From assembly GCF_001661915.1 (NCBI RefSeq), contig NZ_LYWY01000009.1, forward strand, positions 1 through 64,000: a stretch of 64,000 nucleotides of DNA. The letters are read 5' to 3'. The notes beneath the pieces were generated by a model. The model did no database searches and had not been told where the DNA came from. It was given only the letters and a program-made list of their open reading frames with translations. Source of the stretch: Croceicoccus pelagius. GTDB taxonomy: Bacteria > Pseudomonadota > Alphaproteobacteria > Sphingomonadales > Sphingomonadaceae. Shown here piece after piece: positions 8,788-17,837 of the stretch (positions within the stretch are counted from its first letter, which is position 1; each line of letters begins with the position of its first letter). Made by a program: the position numbers and the translations under genes.

Positions 8788-8938
8788 CATTGCGGGTAAA
8801 GCGGATCCGACGATGGCAAAGAACGGGCGCTATAGTGGCGGGACATCGTCCTGTAGGAAAACGGTTTTCCAGACGCCGCGCCTTTCCATGCCTCGCCAGA
8901 CATGCAATGACTCCCTCGTGAAAGTCATCGGGGGGTGG

Positions 8939-9916
8939 ATGAAAAAGCTGTATTTGCCATTAGTCTGCCTTGGCCTGCTTGCCGGTTGCAGTGACGCCGG
9001 GACAGAACTGACGGCCCAGGACCTCATCGCGGACACCGAAGCTTCGAGCTCGGATGCGCCGCGTAACAAGTTCGGCTTTGCGGAAGCGCTCCATCAGGGG
9101 CCAAGCCTCTTGCCCGATGCGCCCGTTCCGGCTCGCGATTCGGGCGTCAGGGTCATTCCCAAACAGTCCGGTTCAGCCGAAGCGACGGCCCGGGCCAGCG
9201 AGACCGAAGGCGGCCAACAGATCGCCTATTCCTATGGCTTCGGGTTCAGGATCGCCGGTGACCATATTGCCGAACTTCAGGAAGCGCATATCGCCACATG
9301 CGAGGCCATGGGCGAAAAGTGCCGGGTCCTACGCACGTCGCAGGCCCGAACTGATCTGGACGCATTCGGCGAGATCAACCTGCAGGTCGCGTCGGATCAG
9401 GCGGGGTTATTGGAAAATGCCCTGTCCGATCCTGCCGAAAAGCTCGGCGGGGAACTGATGTCCTCCGTTCGGGACGGCGAGGACTTGTCAGAGAACATCG
9501 TCGACACGCAAGCCAGGCTCAACTCGCGCCTCGTCCTTCGGAAAAAGCTGACTGCAGTCCTGCAGAACAGCAAGGGATCGACGGCCGAACTGATCAAGGC
9601 CGAAGAGGCGGTCGCCGACGTAAACGAGCAGATCGATGCCACGCGCGCAAAATTGCAGCAGTATCGCAACCGCATCCGGTTCAGCGATGTCCGGATAACG
9701 TACGAACCCGAATACGGTCAGTCCCGGATCGGCTTCGCGCAACCGGTCATGGAGGCGGCAGGATCGATCGGCACCACGCTCGGCATCACGATCGGCTTTC
9801 TCATCTACGCGATCACCGCACTCGTACCGATCGCGCTGCTGGTCCTTGCGATAAGGTGGGTCCTGCACCGGTTCGGGTATCGCATCCGGTTCTGGATGGA
9901 AGGCAGCAAGGGCTAG
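8939..9916 (+). CDS. DUF4349 domain lipoprotein
   Basis: 325-residue predicted lipoprotein. The signal sequence ends in lipobox LAGC (LGLLAGCSD, Cys at about residue 20). The middle carries the DUF4349 pattern: a beta-rich section, then a long coiled coil from about residue 175 to 270 (LVLRKKLTAVLQNSKGSTAELIKAEEAVADV). A C-terminal membrane helix follows (IGFLIYAITALVPIALLVLAI). The ATG at 8939 was chosen because it gives the signal peptide; longer in-frame starts at 8813 do not. Function unknown; it is probably an envelope protein anchored at both ends. The stop overlaps the convergent gene's stop within the palindrome CTAG. Confidence 0.8.
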   Translation: MKKLYLPLVCLGLLAGCSDAGTELTAQDLIADTEASSSDAPRNKFGFAEALHQGPSLLPDAPVPARDSGVRVIPKQSGSAEATARASETEGGQQIAYSYGFGFRIAGDHIAELQEAHIATCEAMGEKCRVLRTSQARTDLDAFGEINLQVASDQAGLLENALSDPAEKLGGELMSSVRDGEDLSENIVDTQARLNSRLVLRKKLTAVLQNSKGSTAELIKAEEAVADVNEQIDATRAKLQQYRNRIRFSDVRITYEPEYGQSRIGFAQPVMEAAGSIGTTLGITIGFLIYAITALVPIALLVLAIRWVLHRFGYRIRFWMEGSKG

Positions 9917-10893
9917 ACCTTCTCGGCTGCCACGACACGCTCTCGTGACAGGCGCGCCAGCGATAGCCAGAACACGCCGAACAGGATCACGCTGAGCCCG
10001 ATCGACCAAGCGATCTTTTCGACGCTCGGGTTCTTCAGGTTGAAGTAGGCCATCTGGAAGAGATTGAGCGCGACGACCGCGCGCAGCATCCATTCGACGT
10101 GCAGCTTGTGCAGAATGTAGCTGCCGAGCGGCGCCATCAGCAGCACGACGGGATAAGCGCAAAGCCAAGTCTGGACCTGGTAATCGGTGATGCCCCCGTC
10201 CCAGAACACCCTGTAGCCGAATCCGAGGATGCTGAGGGCGGCCATCAACATGATACTCATGTGCGTGGCGACCTTCTCGTCCATGCGAAAGCGCGTCACC
10301 AGCAAGGTATAGAGCACGATGTCCGCACCGGTGCCGAACAGGCTGGCGCACATCCCTCCGGCGATCAGGACCGCGCCCAGTAGAGCGAGATCGGCGGGCG
10401 TTTTCGTATCGAGCAGCCGGCGTTCGCCGCGATGCTCGCTCGATACATAGGCGAGCGCGAATGTCAGGATGAGGCTGAGGAACAGGGCCTGAATGACATG
10501 GACGGGGATCGCCTGCAGCAGTGTCATGCCCAGTACGAAGCCGGCAAGGCTGACCGGTACGAACAGCAGAACTGGCGCATAGGTCGAAAGCCGGTTTCCC
10601 TTGCGCGTCAGTATCCAGATGCTTGCGCTGGTCATGCCGACCGACTGGATCATCAGGCTGAAGTCGCGGGCCATCTCGCGCTTGATCTCGAAAAAGACGC
10701 TGAGCACCGGAAAAGCAACCGCGCCGCCGCCCTCTGGCGTCAGGCCCGCGATGAACGCGCCCAGTATCATCGTTGCCGGATAATGCCAGTGATCGAGCAG
10801 GAAAGGGACCGAGCACAGGAACGCGAACAATGCCGCCCAGAGCAGCATCATGACGATGTACCAGCCCCTGAAAATGCGGCTCTCGAAGAACAT
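9913..10893 (-). CDS. TauE/SafE family sulfite exporter-like permease
   Basis: 326-residue polytopic inner-membrane protein with about eight to nine hydrophobic segments. It shows the family's two halves, each with a Gly-rich loop: GAFIAGLTPEGGGAVAFPVLS near residue 45 and GGMCASLFGTGADIVLYTLL near residue 190. Family members export sulfite, sulfoacetate or related organosulfonates; the substrate here is unknown. The start at 10893 follows a GGGAGCGA ribosome site; the 36-residue upstream extension to 11001 is rejected. Confidence 0.85.
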   Translation of the reverse strand: MFFESRIFRGWYIVMMLLWAALFAFLCSVPFLLDHWHYPATMILGAFIAGLTPEGGGAVAFPVLSVFFEIKREMARDFSLMIQSVGMTSASIWILTRKGNRLSTYAPVLLFVPVSLAGFVLGMTLLQAIPVHVIQALFLSLILTFALAYVSSEHRGERRLLDTKTPADLALLGAVLIAGGMCASLFGTGADIVLYTLLVTRFRMDEKVATHMSIMLMAALSILGFGYRVFWDGGITDYQVQTWLCAYPVVLLMAPLGSYILHKLHVEWMLRAVVALNLFQMAYFNLKNPSVEKIAWSIGLSVILFGVFWLSLARLSRERVVAAEKV

Positions 10894-11103
10894 CCGTCGC
10901 TCCCGAATTTGCAAGCCGGAAGCTTGAAAGCCCGCTGGCATTGTTCGCGATGCCACATGTCCGCAGCCGGGTCGACTGGTTCGGATCAGCGTGGGCTGCA
11001 AGGTAACGCCGCGAAGCTCCGCGACACTGGCAAAGCATCACCTCCCACTCGACACCCCAGCCCGCCCCCGCTAACCCATCTGTTCAGCTAACAGGGCGTT
11101 TTC

Positions 11104-11778
11104 ATGAAACTCATCATCGGCAACCGTAATTATTCCAGTTGGTCGCTGCGCGGCTGGCTCGCCTGCAAGCAGTCGGGACTCTCGTTCGAGGAAATCACCG
11201 TCAACATCAGCGGTGAGGACTGGGAGAATGCCAAGCGCGACTGGGACGACGTGCAGCCCTCGTCCGGCAAGGTGCCGATCCTGTGGGACGATGACGTCGT
11301 TATCTGGGACAGCCTCGCCATACTGGAACACCTTGCCGACAAGATCGGCGGAGAGAATGGGCGCAACCGCTTCTGGCCGAAGGACCCGGTGGCGCGCGGA
11401 CTGTGCCGCTCGATGGTCGCGGAAATGCATTCGAGCTACCTGCCGCTGCGCCGTGCGACGCCGATGAACGTTCGCCGCCGGGTCGAGGGGCACGAGATCT
11501 CCGACGAAGCGAAGGGCAACATAATCCGCATCCTATCGCTCTGGGCAGAGGCGCGCAGCCGCTTCGGTCATGGCGGGCCGTTCCTGTTCGGCACCTACAG
11601 CGCCGCCGACATCTTCTATGCTCCCGTCGTCAGCCGCTTCATCACTTACAGCATCGGCGTCCCCGGTTTTGCGCAGGCCTATATGGAGGCGATGTGGGAT
11701 CACGACTGGATGCAGCAGTGGGTCGAAGGTGCGGACCAGGAAGACTGGCGCATCGAGGCTTTCGAGGTTGCAGACTGA
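11104..11778 (+). CDS. Glutathione S-transferase family protein
   Basis: 224-residue cytosolic protein with an N-terminal thioredoxin-like domain (MKLIIGNRNYSSWSLRGWLA) and the cis-Pro/Asp-Ser glutathione-binding signature GKVPILWDDDVVIWDSLAI (about residues 57-75). The helical C-terminal domain follows. The NYSSWS motif places Ser or Tyr near the catalytic position as in YfcF-like or zeta-type GSTs. Substrate unknown. It stands alone between divergent neighbours. Confidence 0.9.
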   Translation: MKLIIGNRNYSSWSLRGWLACKQSGLSFEEITVNISGEDWENAKRDWDDVQPSSGKVPILWDDDVVIWDSLAILEHLADKIGGENGRNRFWPKDPVARGLCRSMVAEMHSSYLPLRRATPMNVRRRVEGHEISDEAKGNIIRILSLWAEARSRFGHGGPFLFGTYSAADIFYAPVVSRFITYSIGVPGFAQAYMEAMWDHDWMQQWVEGADQEDWRIEAFEVAD

Positions 11779-11916
11779 GGGAGAAATCTACTTAAAATCA
11801 GTGGCTAAATGAAATTCGTCCAAAATGTGGCAAGAATATGGACATTGCGCCGCAGCATGCAGTATATTGCACCCGCGCGCTCGCTTTCGAGTCTGGCGCA
11901 AAGGGAATGTATCACC

Positions 11917-12132
11917 ATGAAGAAGACTACACTCACCATTCTCGCAACTGCAACCGCTTTCGCCCTCGTCGGCTGCAGCCAGGAAGCTGCTGAACCCGAA
12001 GTCGAAGCGACCGAAGAAGCAGTGGTTGAAGCACCTGTCGTCGAAGAACCGATGGTCGAAGCCACCGAGACCCCGGCCGTCGAAGCGACCGAAGCCGTCG
12101 TCGTCGAAGAAACCGAAGCCGCCGCTGAGTAA
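11917..12132 (+). CDS. Small acidic low-complexity lipoprotein
   Basis: 71-residue predicted lipoprotein: signal peptide MKKTTLTILATATAFALVGC with lipobox LVGC at Cys20, then about 50 residues made almost only of Glu, Ala, Val, Thr and Pro in irregular VEATE/VVEA repeats. There are no basic residues after the signal peptide. A strong terminator follows 19 bp after the stop. Function unknown; it is probably an extended, negatively charged tether at the outer membrane. The ATG at 11917 is chosen for the signal peptide. Confidence 0.75.
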   Translation: MKKTTLTILATATAFALVGCSQEAAEPEVEATEEAVVEAPVVEEPMVEATETPAVEATEAVVVEETEAAAE

Positions 12133-12150
12133 TCTCGCGAAGCTTCGTGA

Positions 12151-12185
12151 AGGGCCTCGCTCCGAAGGGAGCGGGGCCTTTTTCT
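12151..12185 (+). terminator. Rho-independent terminator after small lipoprotein gene
   Basis: An 11-bp stem (GGCCTCGCTCC/GGAGCGGGGCC, one G-T pair) with a GAAG loop, followed by TTTTTCTTT. Confidence 0.9.
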
Positions 12186-12317
12186 TTACCTTATTTGCGC
12201 GAAATCCATCCTCTTTTCGCAAGTGCAGCATTTTTCTTCCCATTGGAGGGTTTGAGACGTATCATGCGCCGTGAACACGGGGCCTTGGATCGGCCCGCAT
12301 GAGGGGAAATCGAGCCA

Positions 12318-12959
12318 ATGCCCACCGTTGCCATCGTCAGCCAGAAGGGCGGATCGGGCAAGACGACGCTCGCCCTGCACCTTGCCACCGCAGGCGCCTA
12401 TTCGGGCAAGAAGACGATCGTCGTCGACACCGACCCGCAGGCGACCGCCGCCGCATGGGCGGACTGGCGCGGTGATTTTCTTCCCGAAGTCGTGACCAGC
12501 CCCCCTGCCCGCCTCGCCCGAACGGTCGAGAAGCAATTGGCCAGCGGAGTCGAGCTTGTCGTCATCGACACACCGCCCCACGCCGATGCCTCTGCGCGCG
12601 AGGCGATCAAGACCGCCGATCTCGTCCTTGTGCCCAGCCGCCCGCGGGCATTCGATCTCCATGCGCTGGAAGCGACAGCCGAAATGCTGCAGTTCGTCGG
12701 CAAGGACGGCAATGTCCTGATGAATGGTGTTCCGGCGCGCGCAACCAGGATGCTCGCCGATGCCAAGGCCAAGGTCGAGGCACTGGGCCTGTCGGTCTGC
12801 CCCGTCATGTTCGGCGAGCGCGCCGCATTCCACCGCGCATCGGGCGATGGCGAGTCCGCGACCGAGTTCGACCCTGAAAGCAAGGCAGCGGACGAAGTAC
12901 GCGAGCTGTGGAAGTGGGTCTGCAAGGCCACCGGCATGAAAGTTGGCAAGAAGTTCTGA
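12318..12959 (+). CDS. ParA-family ATPase (orphan)
   Basis: 213-residue deviant-Walker ATPase. The Walker A is KGGSGKTT (about residue 10), with VVDTDPQATAAAWA and VVIDTPPHAD as the following nucleotide-site motifs. It lacks the N-terminal HTH of plasmid ParA and has no ParB gene or parS-like repeat nearby, so it is more likely a positioning ATPase (MipZ/ParC/PpfA type) or a solitary partition relic than a segregation pair. GTG/ATG choice: ATG at 12318 after AGGGGAAATCGAG. Monocistronic. Confidence 0.87.
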   Translation: MPTVAIVSQKGGSGKTTLALHLATAGAYSGKKTIVVDTDPQATAAAWADWRGDFLPEVVTSPPARLARTVEKQLASGVELVVIDTPPHADASAREAIKTADLVLVPSRPRAFDLHALEATAEMLQFVGKDGNVLMNGVPARATRMLADAKAKVEALGLSVCPVMFGERAAFHRASGDGESATEFDPESKAADEVRELWKWVCKATGMKVGKKF

Positions 12960-13058
12960 CGTCGAGCGACAACGTTTCACTTGCGATCAGGCAGAGATTG
13001 AAGCAGCCTTGACCCATCCAAGGCCGAAGTCACCGGTCAATTTGGATGGGGGAGATCC

Positions 13059-14927
13059 ATGTTAAAGAGCCGTATTCTGGCGGCAACTCTGCTTGCTTGC
13101 CTGTCGCTTGTCGCCTTGCCTGCGGTCGCGCAGGACAAGGCCGCCGACGGGCGCATCATCGTCAAGACGCAGGACGATCTGCCACGTTTCACGTACCAGA
13201 TCGACATGAAGCCGAGCGAGCTTCTTGCCACCGACGACGCGACTTTCAACGCCTTCGCATCACGCGTAGAGGCCGACATTGACGATATGCTGGCCAAGTA
13301 CCTGATCGAGGACAAGGCGACGATGCGCAGCGTGCTTGACCTCAAGGGCAAGATCGCGCTGCTGAAAGGCAACGATTCCACCGCGATGAAGACGATCGGG
13401 CAGGAGCGCGCGCTGGAGGAAAAGCCCGACGCGAAGCTAACCAACGGCCTTCGCGACGAAGCGATGATCCATGCGACCGAGCAGGCCCATGCGTCCAGCG
13501 GCGAGGTCTATGAACTGGCCTATGCCAGTTACCTCGAAAGCGCGGTGTCGCAGCTTCCCTGGGATGTCGTCGGCACCAATCTGAAGTCGCTGAAACGCAG
13601 CGCACTGATTGCGGGCACCGGCAGGCTGATCGGTACGGCACAGGCCGATTTCGACCCGACCTACGAGGCCAACGAGGGCAGCATTTCGCAGAATATCGGC
13701 GCTTCGCTGATCTACATGCGCTATTCGATCGACCGCTGGGTGCCGGTCGCGGACGAAACCGCGCAAGTGCTGTCCAAGCATATCGCCGCCAACGATGTGC
13801 GCAAACCCGACATCTGGGAAGCGCGTGAAGTCACCTTGGCCGAGAGCGACGACCTGCCCCCTGTAGTCGTCGCCATCTGGGATTCGGGCGTCGATCTCGA
13901 TCTCTTCCCGGGGCGGGTCCATACCGGCGCGACACCGACCGATACGACGGGCGAGAGCGGCATCGCCTTCGACCTGCAGTCCATGCCCGAACTGGGCGAC
14001 CTGCAGCCGCTGACCGATGCGCAGCAAGCGCGATATCCCGCAATGCAGGACGACATGAAGGGGTTGAGCGACCTTCAGAACTCCATCGACAGTCCCGAGG
14101 CCGATGCCGTCGCTGCGCGTATCGCGAACCTGAAGCCCGAAGAAACCGAGGACTATCTCGAAACGCTTCGCCTGTTCGGCAACTATTCTCACGGAACCCA
14201 CGTGGCCGGCATTGCGGCGCGCGGTAATCCTGCGATCCGGCTGGTCTATGGCCGCATGACGTTCAGCTGGGAAACGATGCCACCCAAGCCGACCGTCGAA
14301 CTGGCAGAGCGTTCGGCCGCGGCGATGCAGGCCTATGTCGACTGGTTCAAGAAGAACAATGTGCGTGTCGTGAACATGAGTTGGGGCGGATCGCCCGCAG
14401 GCTATGAACCGGCGCTGGAAAAGCACGGCATGGGCAAGGACGCGCAGGAGCGCAAGGCCATGGCCCGCCGCCTGTTCGAGATCGGGCGTGACGCACTGTT
14501 CGCCGCGATCAAGGGCGCGCCCGATATCCTGTTCGTGACCGCAGCGGGCAATTCGGACAGTTCGAACAGCTTCGACGAATCCATGCCGTCTAGCTTCGTT
14601 CTGCCCAACATGCTGACCGTCGGCGCGGTCGACCAGGCGGGCGATGAAACCGGCTTCACCAGCTATGGCGAAAATGTTGTCGTCCACGCCAACGGGTTCG
14701 AAGTGCCCAGCTATGTGCCGGGCGGTCGCACGCTCGCGAAATCGGGCACGTCGATGGCATCGCCGAATGTCGCGAACCTCGCGGCCAAGCTGATCGCTCT
14801 CGACCCGTCGCTGACGCCGGTGGAAGTGAAGAAGATCATCGTCGAAACCGCAACGCCGACTGATGACGGACGCCGTAACAATATCAACCCGAAGGCCGCG
14901 GTCGCCATGCTGGAAAGCGAAAGCTGA
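13059..14927 (+). CDS. Secreted subtilisin-like (S8) serine protease
   Basis: 622-residue exported peptidase. It has a Sec signal peptide (residues 1-25, ending PAVAQ) and a long N-terminal region to about 265. The catalytic triad is complete: Asp in VVVAIWDSGVDLD (about 276), His in YSHGTHVAGIAA (about 384), and Ser in AKSGTSMASPNVANLA (about 565). The oxyanion Asn is in VTAAGNSDSSN. An insertion of about 100 residues separates Asp and His. Probably periplasmic or cell-surface; substrates unknown. The ribosome site GGGGGAGATCC precedes the ATG. Confidence 0.93.
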   Translation: MLKSRILAATLLACLSLVALPAVAQDKAADGRIIVKTQDDLPRFTYQIDMKPSELLATDDATFNAFASRVEADIDDMLAKYLIEDKATMRSVLDLKGKIALLKGNDSTAMKTIGQERALEEKPDAKLTNGLRDEAMIHATEQAHASSGEVYELAYASYLESAVSQLPWDVVGTNLKSLKRSALIAGTGRLIGTAQADFDPTYEANEGSISQNIGASLIYMRYSIDRWVPVADETAQVLSKHIAANDVRKPDIWEAREVTLAESDDLPPVVVAIWDSGVDLDLFPGRVHTGATPTDTTGESGIAFDLQSMPELGDLQPLTDAQQARYPAMQDDMKGLSDLQNSIDSPEADAVAARIANLKPEETEDYLETLRLFGNYSHGTHVAGIAARGNPAIRLVYGRMTFSWETMPPKPTVELAERSAAAMQAYVDWFKKNNVRVVNMSWGGSPAGYEPALEKHGMGKDAQERKAMARRLFEIGRDALFAAIKGAPDILFVTAAGNSDSSNSFDESMPSSFVLPNMLTVGAVDQAGDETGFTSYGENVVVHANGFEVPSYVPGGRTLAKSGTSMASPNVANLAAKLIALDPSLTPVEVKKIIVETATPTDDGRRNNINPKAAVAMLESES

Positions 14928-14950
14928 CCGCCAGCATTACGAGTGCCAAC

Positions 14951-14992
14951 AAAAATGGCGCGGGCTGCATCACGCGGCCTGCGCCCTTTTTT
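14951..14992. terminator. Bidirectional terminator between protease and regulator genes
   Basis: GGCGCGGGC pairs with GCCTGCGCC; AAAAA lies before and TTTTTT after, so it can end transcripts from both convergent genes. Confidence 0.8.
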
Positions 14993-14995
14993 GTA

Positions 14996-15757
14996 TCAGC
15001 GGATGAAGTAGCCCACGACTTTCCAGTCCGCGCCTTCCTTGCGCATGACGACCGTTTCGATCGCGGACGGCGCATTGGCGAAGGCAGAGGCAAATTCCAG
15101 CATTTCGTATTCGCCGTCCGGCGCATTGGGCAGCTTTTCGCGCGCAGTCGCCTTTACCAGCGTGCGAGACTGGATGTCGCCCAGCGGCGCGCGGACAGGC
15201 TTTGCCATTTCGGCCCAGCGTTCGGCCGTGACGCCTGCGTGAAACAGCTCTCCGGCTTCGTACCAGCTTTGCTCGTACTCGGCCGCGTCGGTGAGTTTCA
15301 GCCAGCTTCGCGCGGCGGCCTCGCCTTGCGATGCGACCTGCGGGACCGCCTCGGTCTTTTCGGGTTGCGCGCTACCTCCGGCGCCAACGCCGCCCAGAAC
15401 GGCAAGTGCGATGATGAGCGACATGATGAGCATTCCTCCAGCTAGCCACACGAGGGGCAAGCCCCGGCGGCGGCGTTCGACATGCCCTTGTTCTAGAATG
15501 CCGGCAGTAAGCGTCGCGCCCCTGATTTCTTCGGGTGCAAGATTTTTGAGTTCCTGCGCCTCCGCCTCACCCAAGATTCTTGCGGCCTCGCGGCTGCTCG
15601 TCACCCCGAGTTTCTGACGGGCATTGCGCAGCCTGTCGTTCACCGTGTGAACAGACAGGCCAAGTTCGGACGCAATGGACTTCGCCTCGTGACCGGCGAG
15701 AAGCATTCGCAGGGTTTCCTTTTCCCGCGAAGTCAGGCTCTCGGTCGGATCGGTCAT
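14996..15757 (-). CDS. Membrane-anchored LuxR-type HTH regulator with DUF4019 domain
   Basis: 253-residue protein in three parts: a LuxR/FixJ-type helix-turn-helix (residues 8-65, LTSREKETLRMLLAGHEAKSIA with SVHTVNDRLRNARQKLGV as recognition region), one transmembrane helix (about 103-125, LVWLAGGMLIMSLIIALAVL), and a C-terminal extracytoplasmic DUF4019 domain (about 145-253, ending DWKVVGYFIR). This layout suggests a one-component sensor that reads the periplasm and binds DNA from the membrane. Ribosome site AAAGGGGGG. Only 19 bp separate its start from the thrS stop on the same strand, so readthrough from thrS is possible. Confidence 0.85.
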   Translation of the reverse strand: MTDPTESLTSREKETLRMLLAGHEAKSIASELGLSVHTVNDRLRNARQKLGVTSSREAARILGEAEAQELKNLAPEEIRGATLTAGILEQGHVERRRRGLPLVWLAGGMLIMSLIIALAVLGGVGAGGSAQPEKTEAVPQVASQGEAAARSWLKLTDAAEYEQSWYEAGELFHAGVTAERWAEMAKPVRAPLGDIQSRTLVKATAREKLPNAPDGEYEMLEFASAFANAPSAIETVVMRKEGADWKVVGYFIR

Positions 15758-15776
15758 CGCGCCCCCCTTTCGCGCG

Positions 15777-17774
15777 TTACCGAAGATCGGGCGCGCTGGC
15801 CTCGGTTTTCAGCATGGAGATCGCTTCATCGAGGGTCATCACCCTCTGGTGCTGCTGGCCCAGCGTGCGGACGGCAACGGTGCCTTCCTCGGCTTCGCGC
15901 ATGCCGACGACCAGCAGGTGCGGGACCTTGGCGTGGGAATGTTCGCGCACCTTGTAGTTGATCTTCTCGTTGCGAAGATCGCTTGTCACGCGGATTCCCA
16001 CGGCCTTCAGCTTCGCGACCACTTCGTTCGCATAGCCGTCGGCGTCTGACACGATGGTCGCGACCACAGCCTGAACCGGAGCCAGCCAAACCGGCAGGCG
16101 GCCTGCGAAGTGTTCGATCAGGATGCCGATGAAACGCTCGTAAGATCCGAAGATCGCGCGGTGCAGCATGACCGGACGGTGCTTGCTGCCATCCTCTCCC
16201 ACGTAAGTCGCGTCGAGGCGATCGGGCAGCACGCGGTCCGACTGGATCGTGCCGACCTGCCAGGTGCGGCCAATGGCATCGGTAAGGTGCCATTCGAGCT
16301 TGGGCGCATAGAACGCGCCTTCGCCGGGCAGTTCTTCCCAGCCGTATTCCTCGGTGGCCAAACCCGCCTCGCGAACCGCGTTGCGCAGTTCTTCCTCGGC
16401 CTTGTCCCAGTCGGCATCGCTGCCGAAACGCTTTTCGGGGCGCAACGCAAGCTTGATCGAGTAGGTGAAGCCGAAGTCCTTATAGACCCGGTCCGCCAGT
16501 TCGCAGAAGGCGCGGACTTCGGCGACGATCTGGTCCTCGCGGCAGAAGATGTGCGCGTCGTCCTGCGTAAACTGGCGTACGCGCATCAATCCGTGCAACG
16601 CGCCGTGCGGTTCGTTGCGGTGGCAGCAGCCGTTCTCATAGATGCGCAAAGGGAGGTCGCGGTACGACTTGATACCCTGGCGGAAGATCAGGACGTGCGC
16701 AGGGCAGTTCATCGGCTTCAGCGCCATCCAGTCGGCGTCATCCGACACGATGGGACCTTCGTCTTCCACGTTCGGCACTTCGTCGGGGATGACGAACATG
16801 TTCTCACGGTATTTGCCCCAGTGACCCGACTGCTCCCACTGGCGCGCGTCCATGACTTGCGGGGTCTTCACTTCGTGATAGCCGGCATTGTCGATGGCGC
16901 GGCGCATGTACGCTTCCAGCTCGCGCCAGATGACATAGCCGTGCGGGTGCCAAAATACGCTGCCGTGCGCCTCTTCCTGAAGGTGGAACAGGTCCATCTC
17001 GCGGCCCAGCTTGCGGTGGTCGCGCTTGGCGGCCTCTTCCAGCCGCGTCAGGTAGGCGTTGAGCTGTTTCTTGTTGAGCCATCCGGTGCCGTAAATGCGC
17101 GTCAACTGCGCGTTCTTCTGGTCGCCGCGCCAATAGGCCCCTGCAACGCGCATCAGTTTGAAGGCCTGCGGGTCCAGCTTGCCGGTCGATGGCAGGTGCG
17201 GACCGCGGCACATGTCGAGCCAGTCGTCGCCCGACCAATACACGGTCAGTTCCTCGCCCTCCGGCAGTTCGGCGGCCCACTCGGCCTTGAACGTTTCGCC
17301 TTCGGACAACCATTTGTCGATCAGCTGCTGGCGGGTCCAGACCTCGCGGCGCAGAGGCTTGTCGGCCTGAATGATCTCGCGCATCTTTTCCTCGATGGCG
17401 GGAAGATCGTCCATCGAGAACGGCTCGCGCGAAGACGGCGCCATCACGTCGTAATAGAAACCGTCGTCGGTCGCCGGGCCGAAGGTGATCTGCGTGCCGG
17501 GCCACAGGGCCTGCACCGCCTCTGCCAGGACGTGGGCATAGTCGTGGCGGGCGAGTTCAAGCGCCTCTTCCTCGTCGCGCGAAGTGACAAGAGCGAGCTG
17601 GGCATCACCCTTCAAGGGGCGCGAGAGGTCCACCAGTTCGCCGTCCACCCTGGCGGCGATGGCGGCCTTGGCAAGGCCGGGGCCGATCGCGGCGGCAACG
17701 TCCGCCGGGGTGGAGCCTGGCTCCATTTCGCGCACCGAACCGTCGGGCAGGCTGATCTTCAAGAGCTGGGTCAT
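15777..17774 (-). CDS. thrS: Threonyl-tRNA synthetase
   Basis: 665-residue class II synthetase that charges tRNA-Thr. There is an N-terminal TGS domain ([20 protein letters not shown]) and an editing domain with HxxxH ([12 protein letters not shown]). The catalytic core has the zinc Cys in [10 protein letters not shown], motif 2 around [23 protein letters not shown], and motif 3 near [22 protein letters not shown]. The anticodon-binding domain fills the C-terminus. The start at 17774 matches the family N-terminus and discards a 20-residue extension. The upstream region encodes a Thr-rich leader peptide and attenuator-like structures. Confidence 0.97.
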   Translation of the reverse strand: MTQLLKISLPDGSVREMEPGSTPADVAAAIGPGLAKAAIAARVDGELVDLSRPLKGDAQLALVTSRDEEEALELARHDYAHVLAEAVQALWPGTQITFGPATDDGFYYDVMAPSSREPFSMDDLPAIEEKMREIIQADKPLRREVWTRQQLIDKWLSEGETFKAEWAAELPEGEELTVYWSGDDWLDMCRGPHLPSTGKLDPQAFKLMRVAGAYWRGDQKNAQLTRIYGTGWLNKKQLNAYLTRLEEAAKRDHRKLGREMDLFHLQEEAHGSVFWHPHGYVIWRELEAYMRRAIDNAGYHEVKTPQVMDARQWEQSGHWGKYRENMFVIPDEVPNVEDEGPIVSDDADWMALKPMNCPAHVLIFRQGIKSYRDLPLRIYENGCCHRNEPHGALHGLMRVRQFTQDDAHIFCREDQIVAEVRAFCELADRVYKDFGFTYSIKLALRPEKRFGSDADWDKAEEELRNAVREAGLATEEYGWEELPGEGAFYAPKLEWHLTDAIGRTWQVGTIQSDRVLPDRLDATYVGEDGSKHRPVMLHRAIFGSYERFIGILIEHFAGRLPVWLAPVQAVVATIVSDADGYANEVVAKLKAVGIRVTSDLRNEKINYKVREHSHAKVPHLLVVGMREAEEGTVAVRTLGQQHQRVMTLDEAISMLKTEASAPDLR

Positions 17775-17837
17775 CGTCTCTTCGTCTCGAATTCGCATTA
17801 CGCGCGGCCATGGCACAAGGAGGCGCGCACGCAAAGA

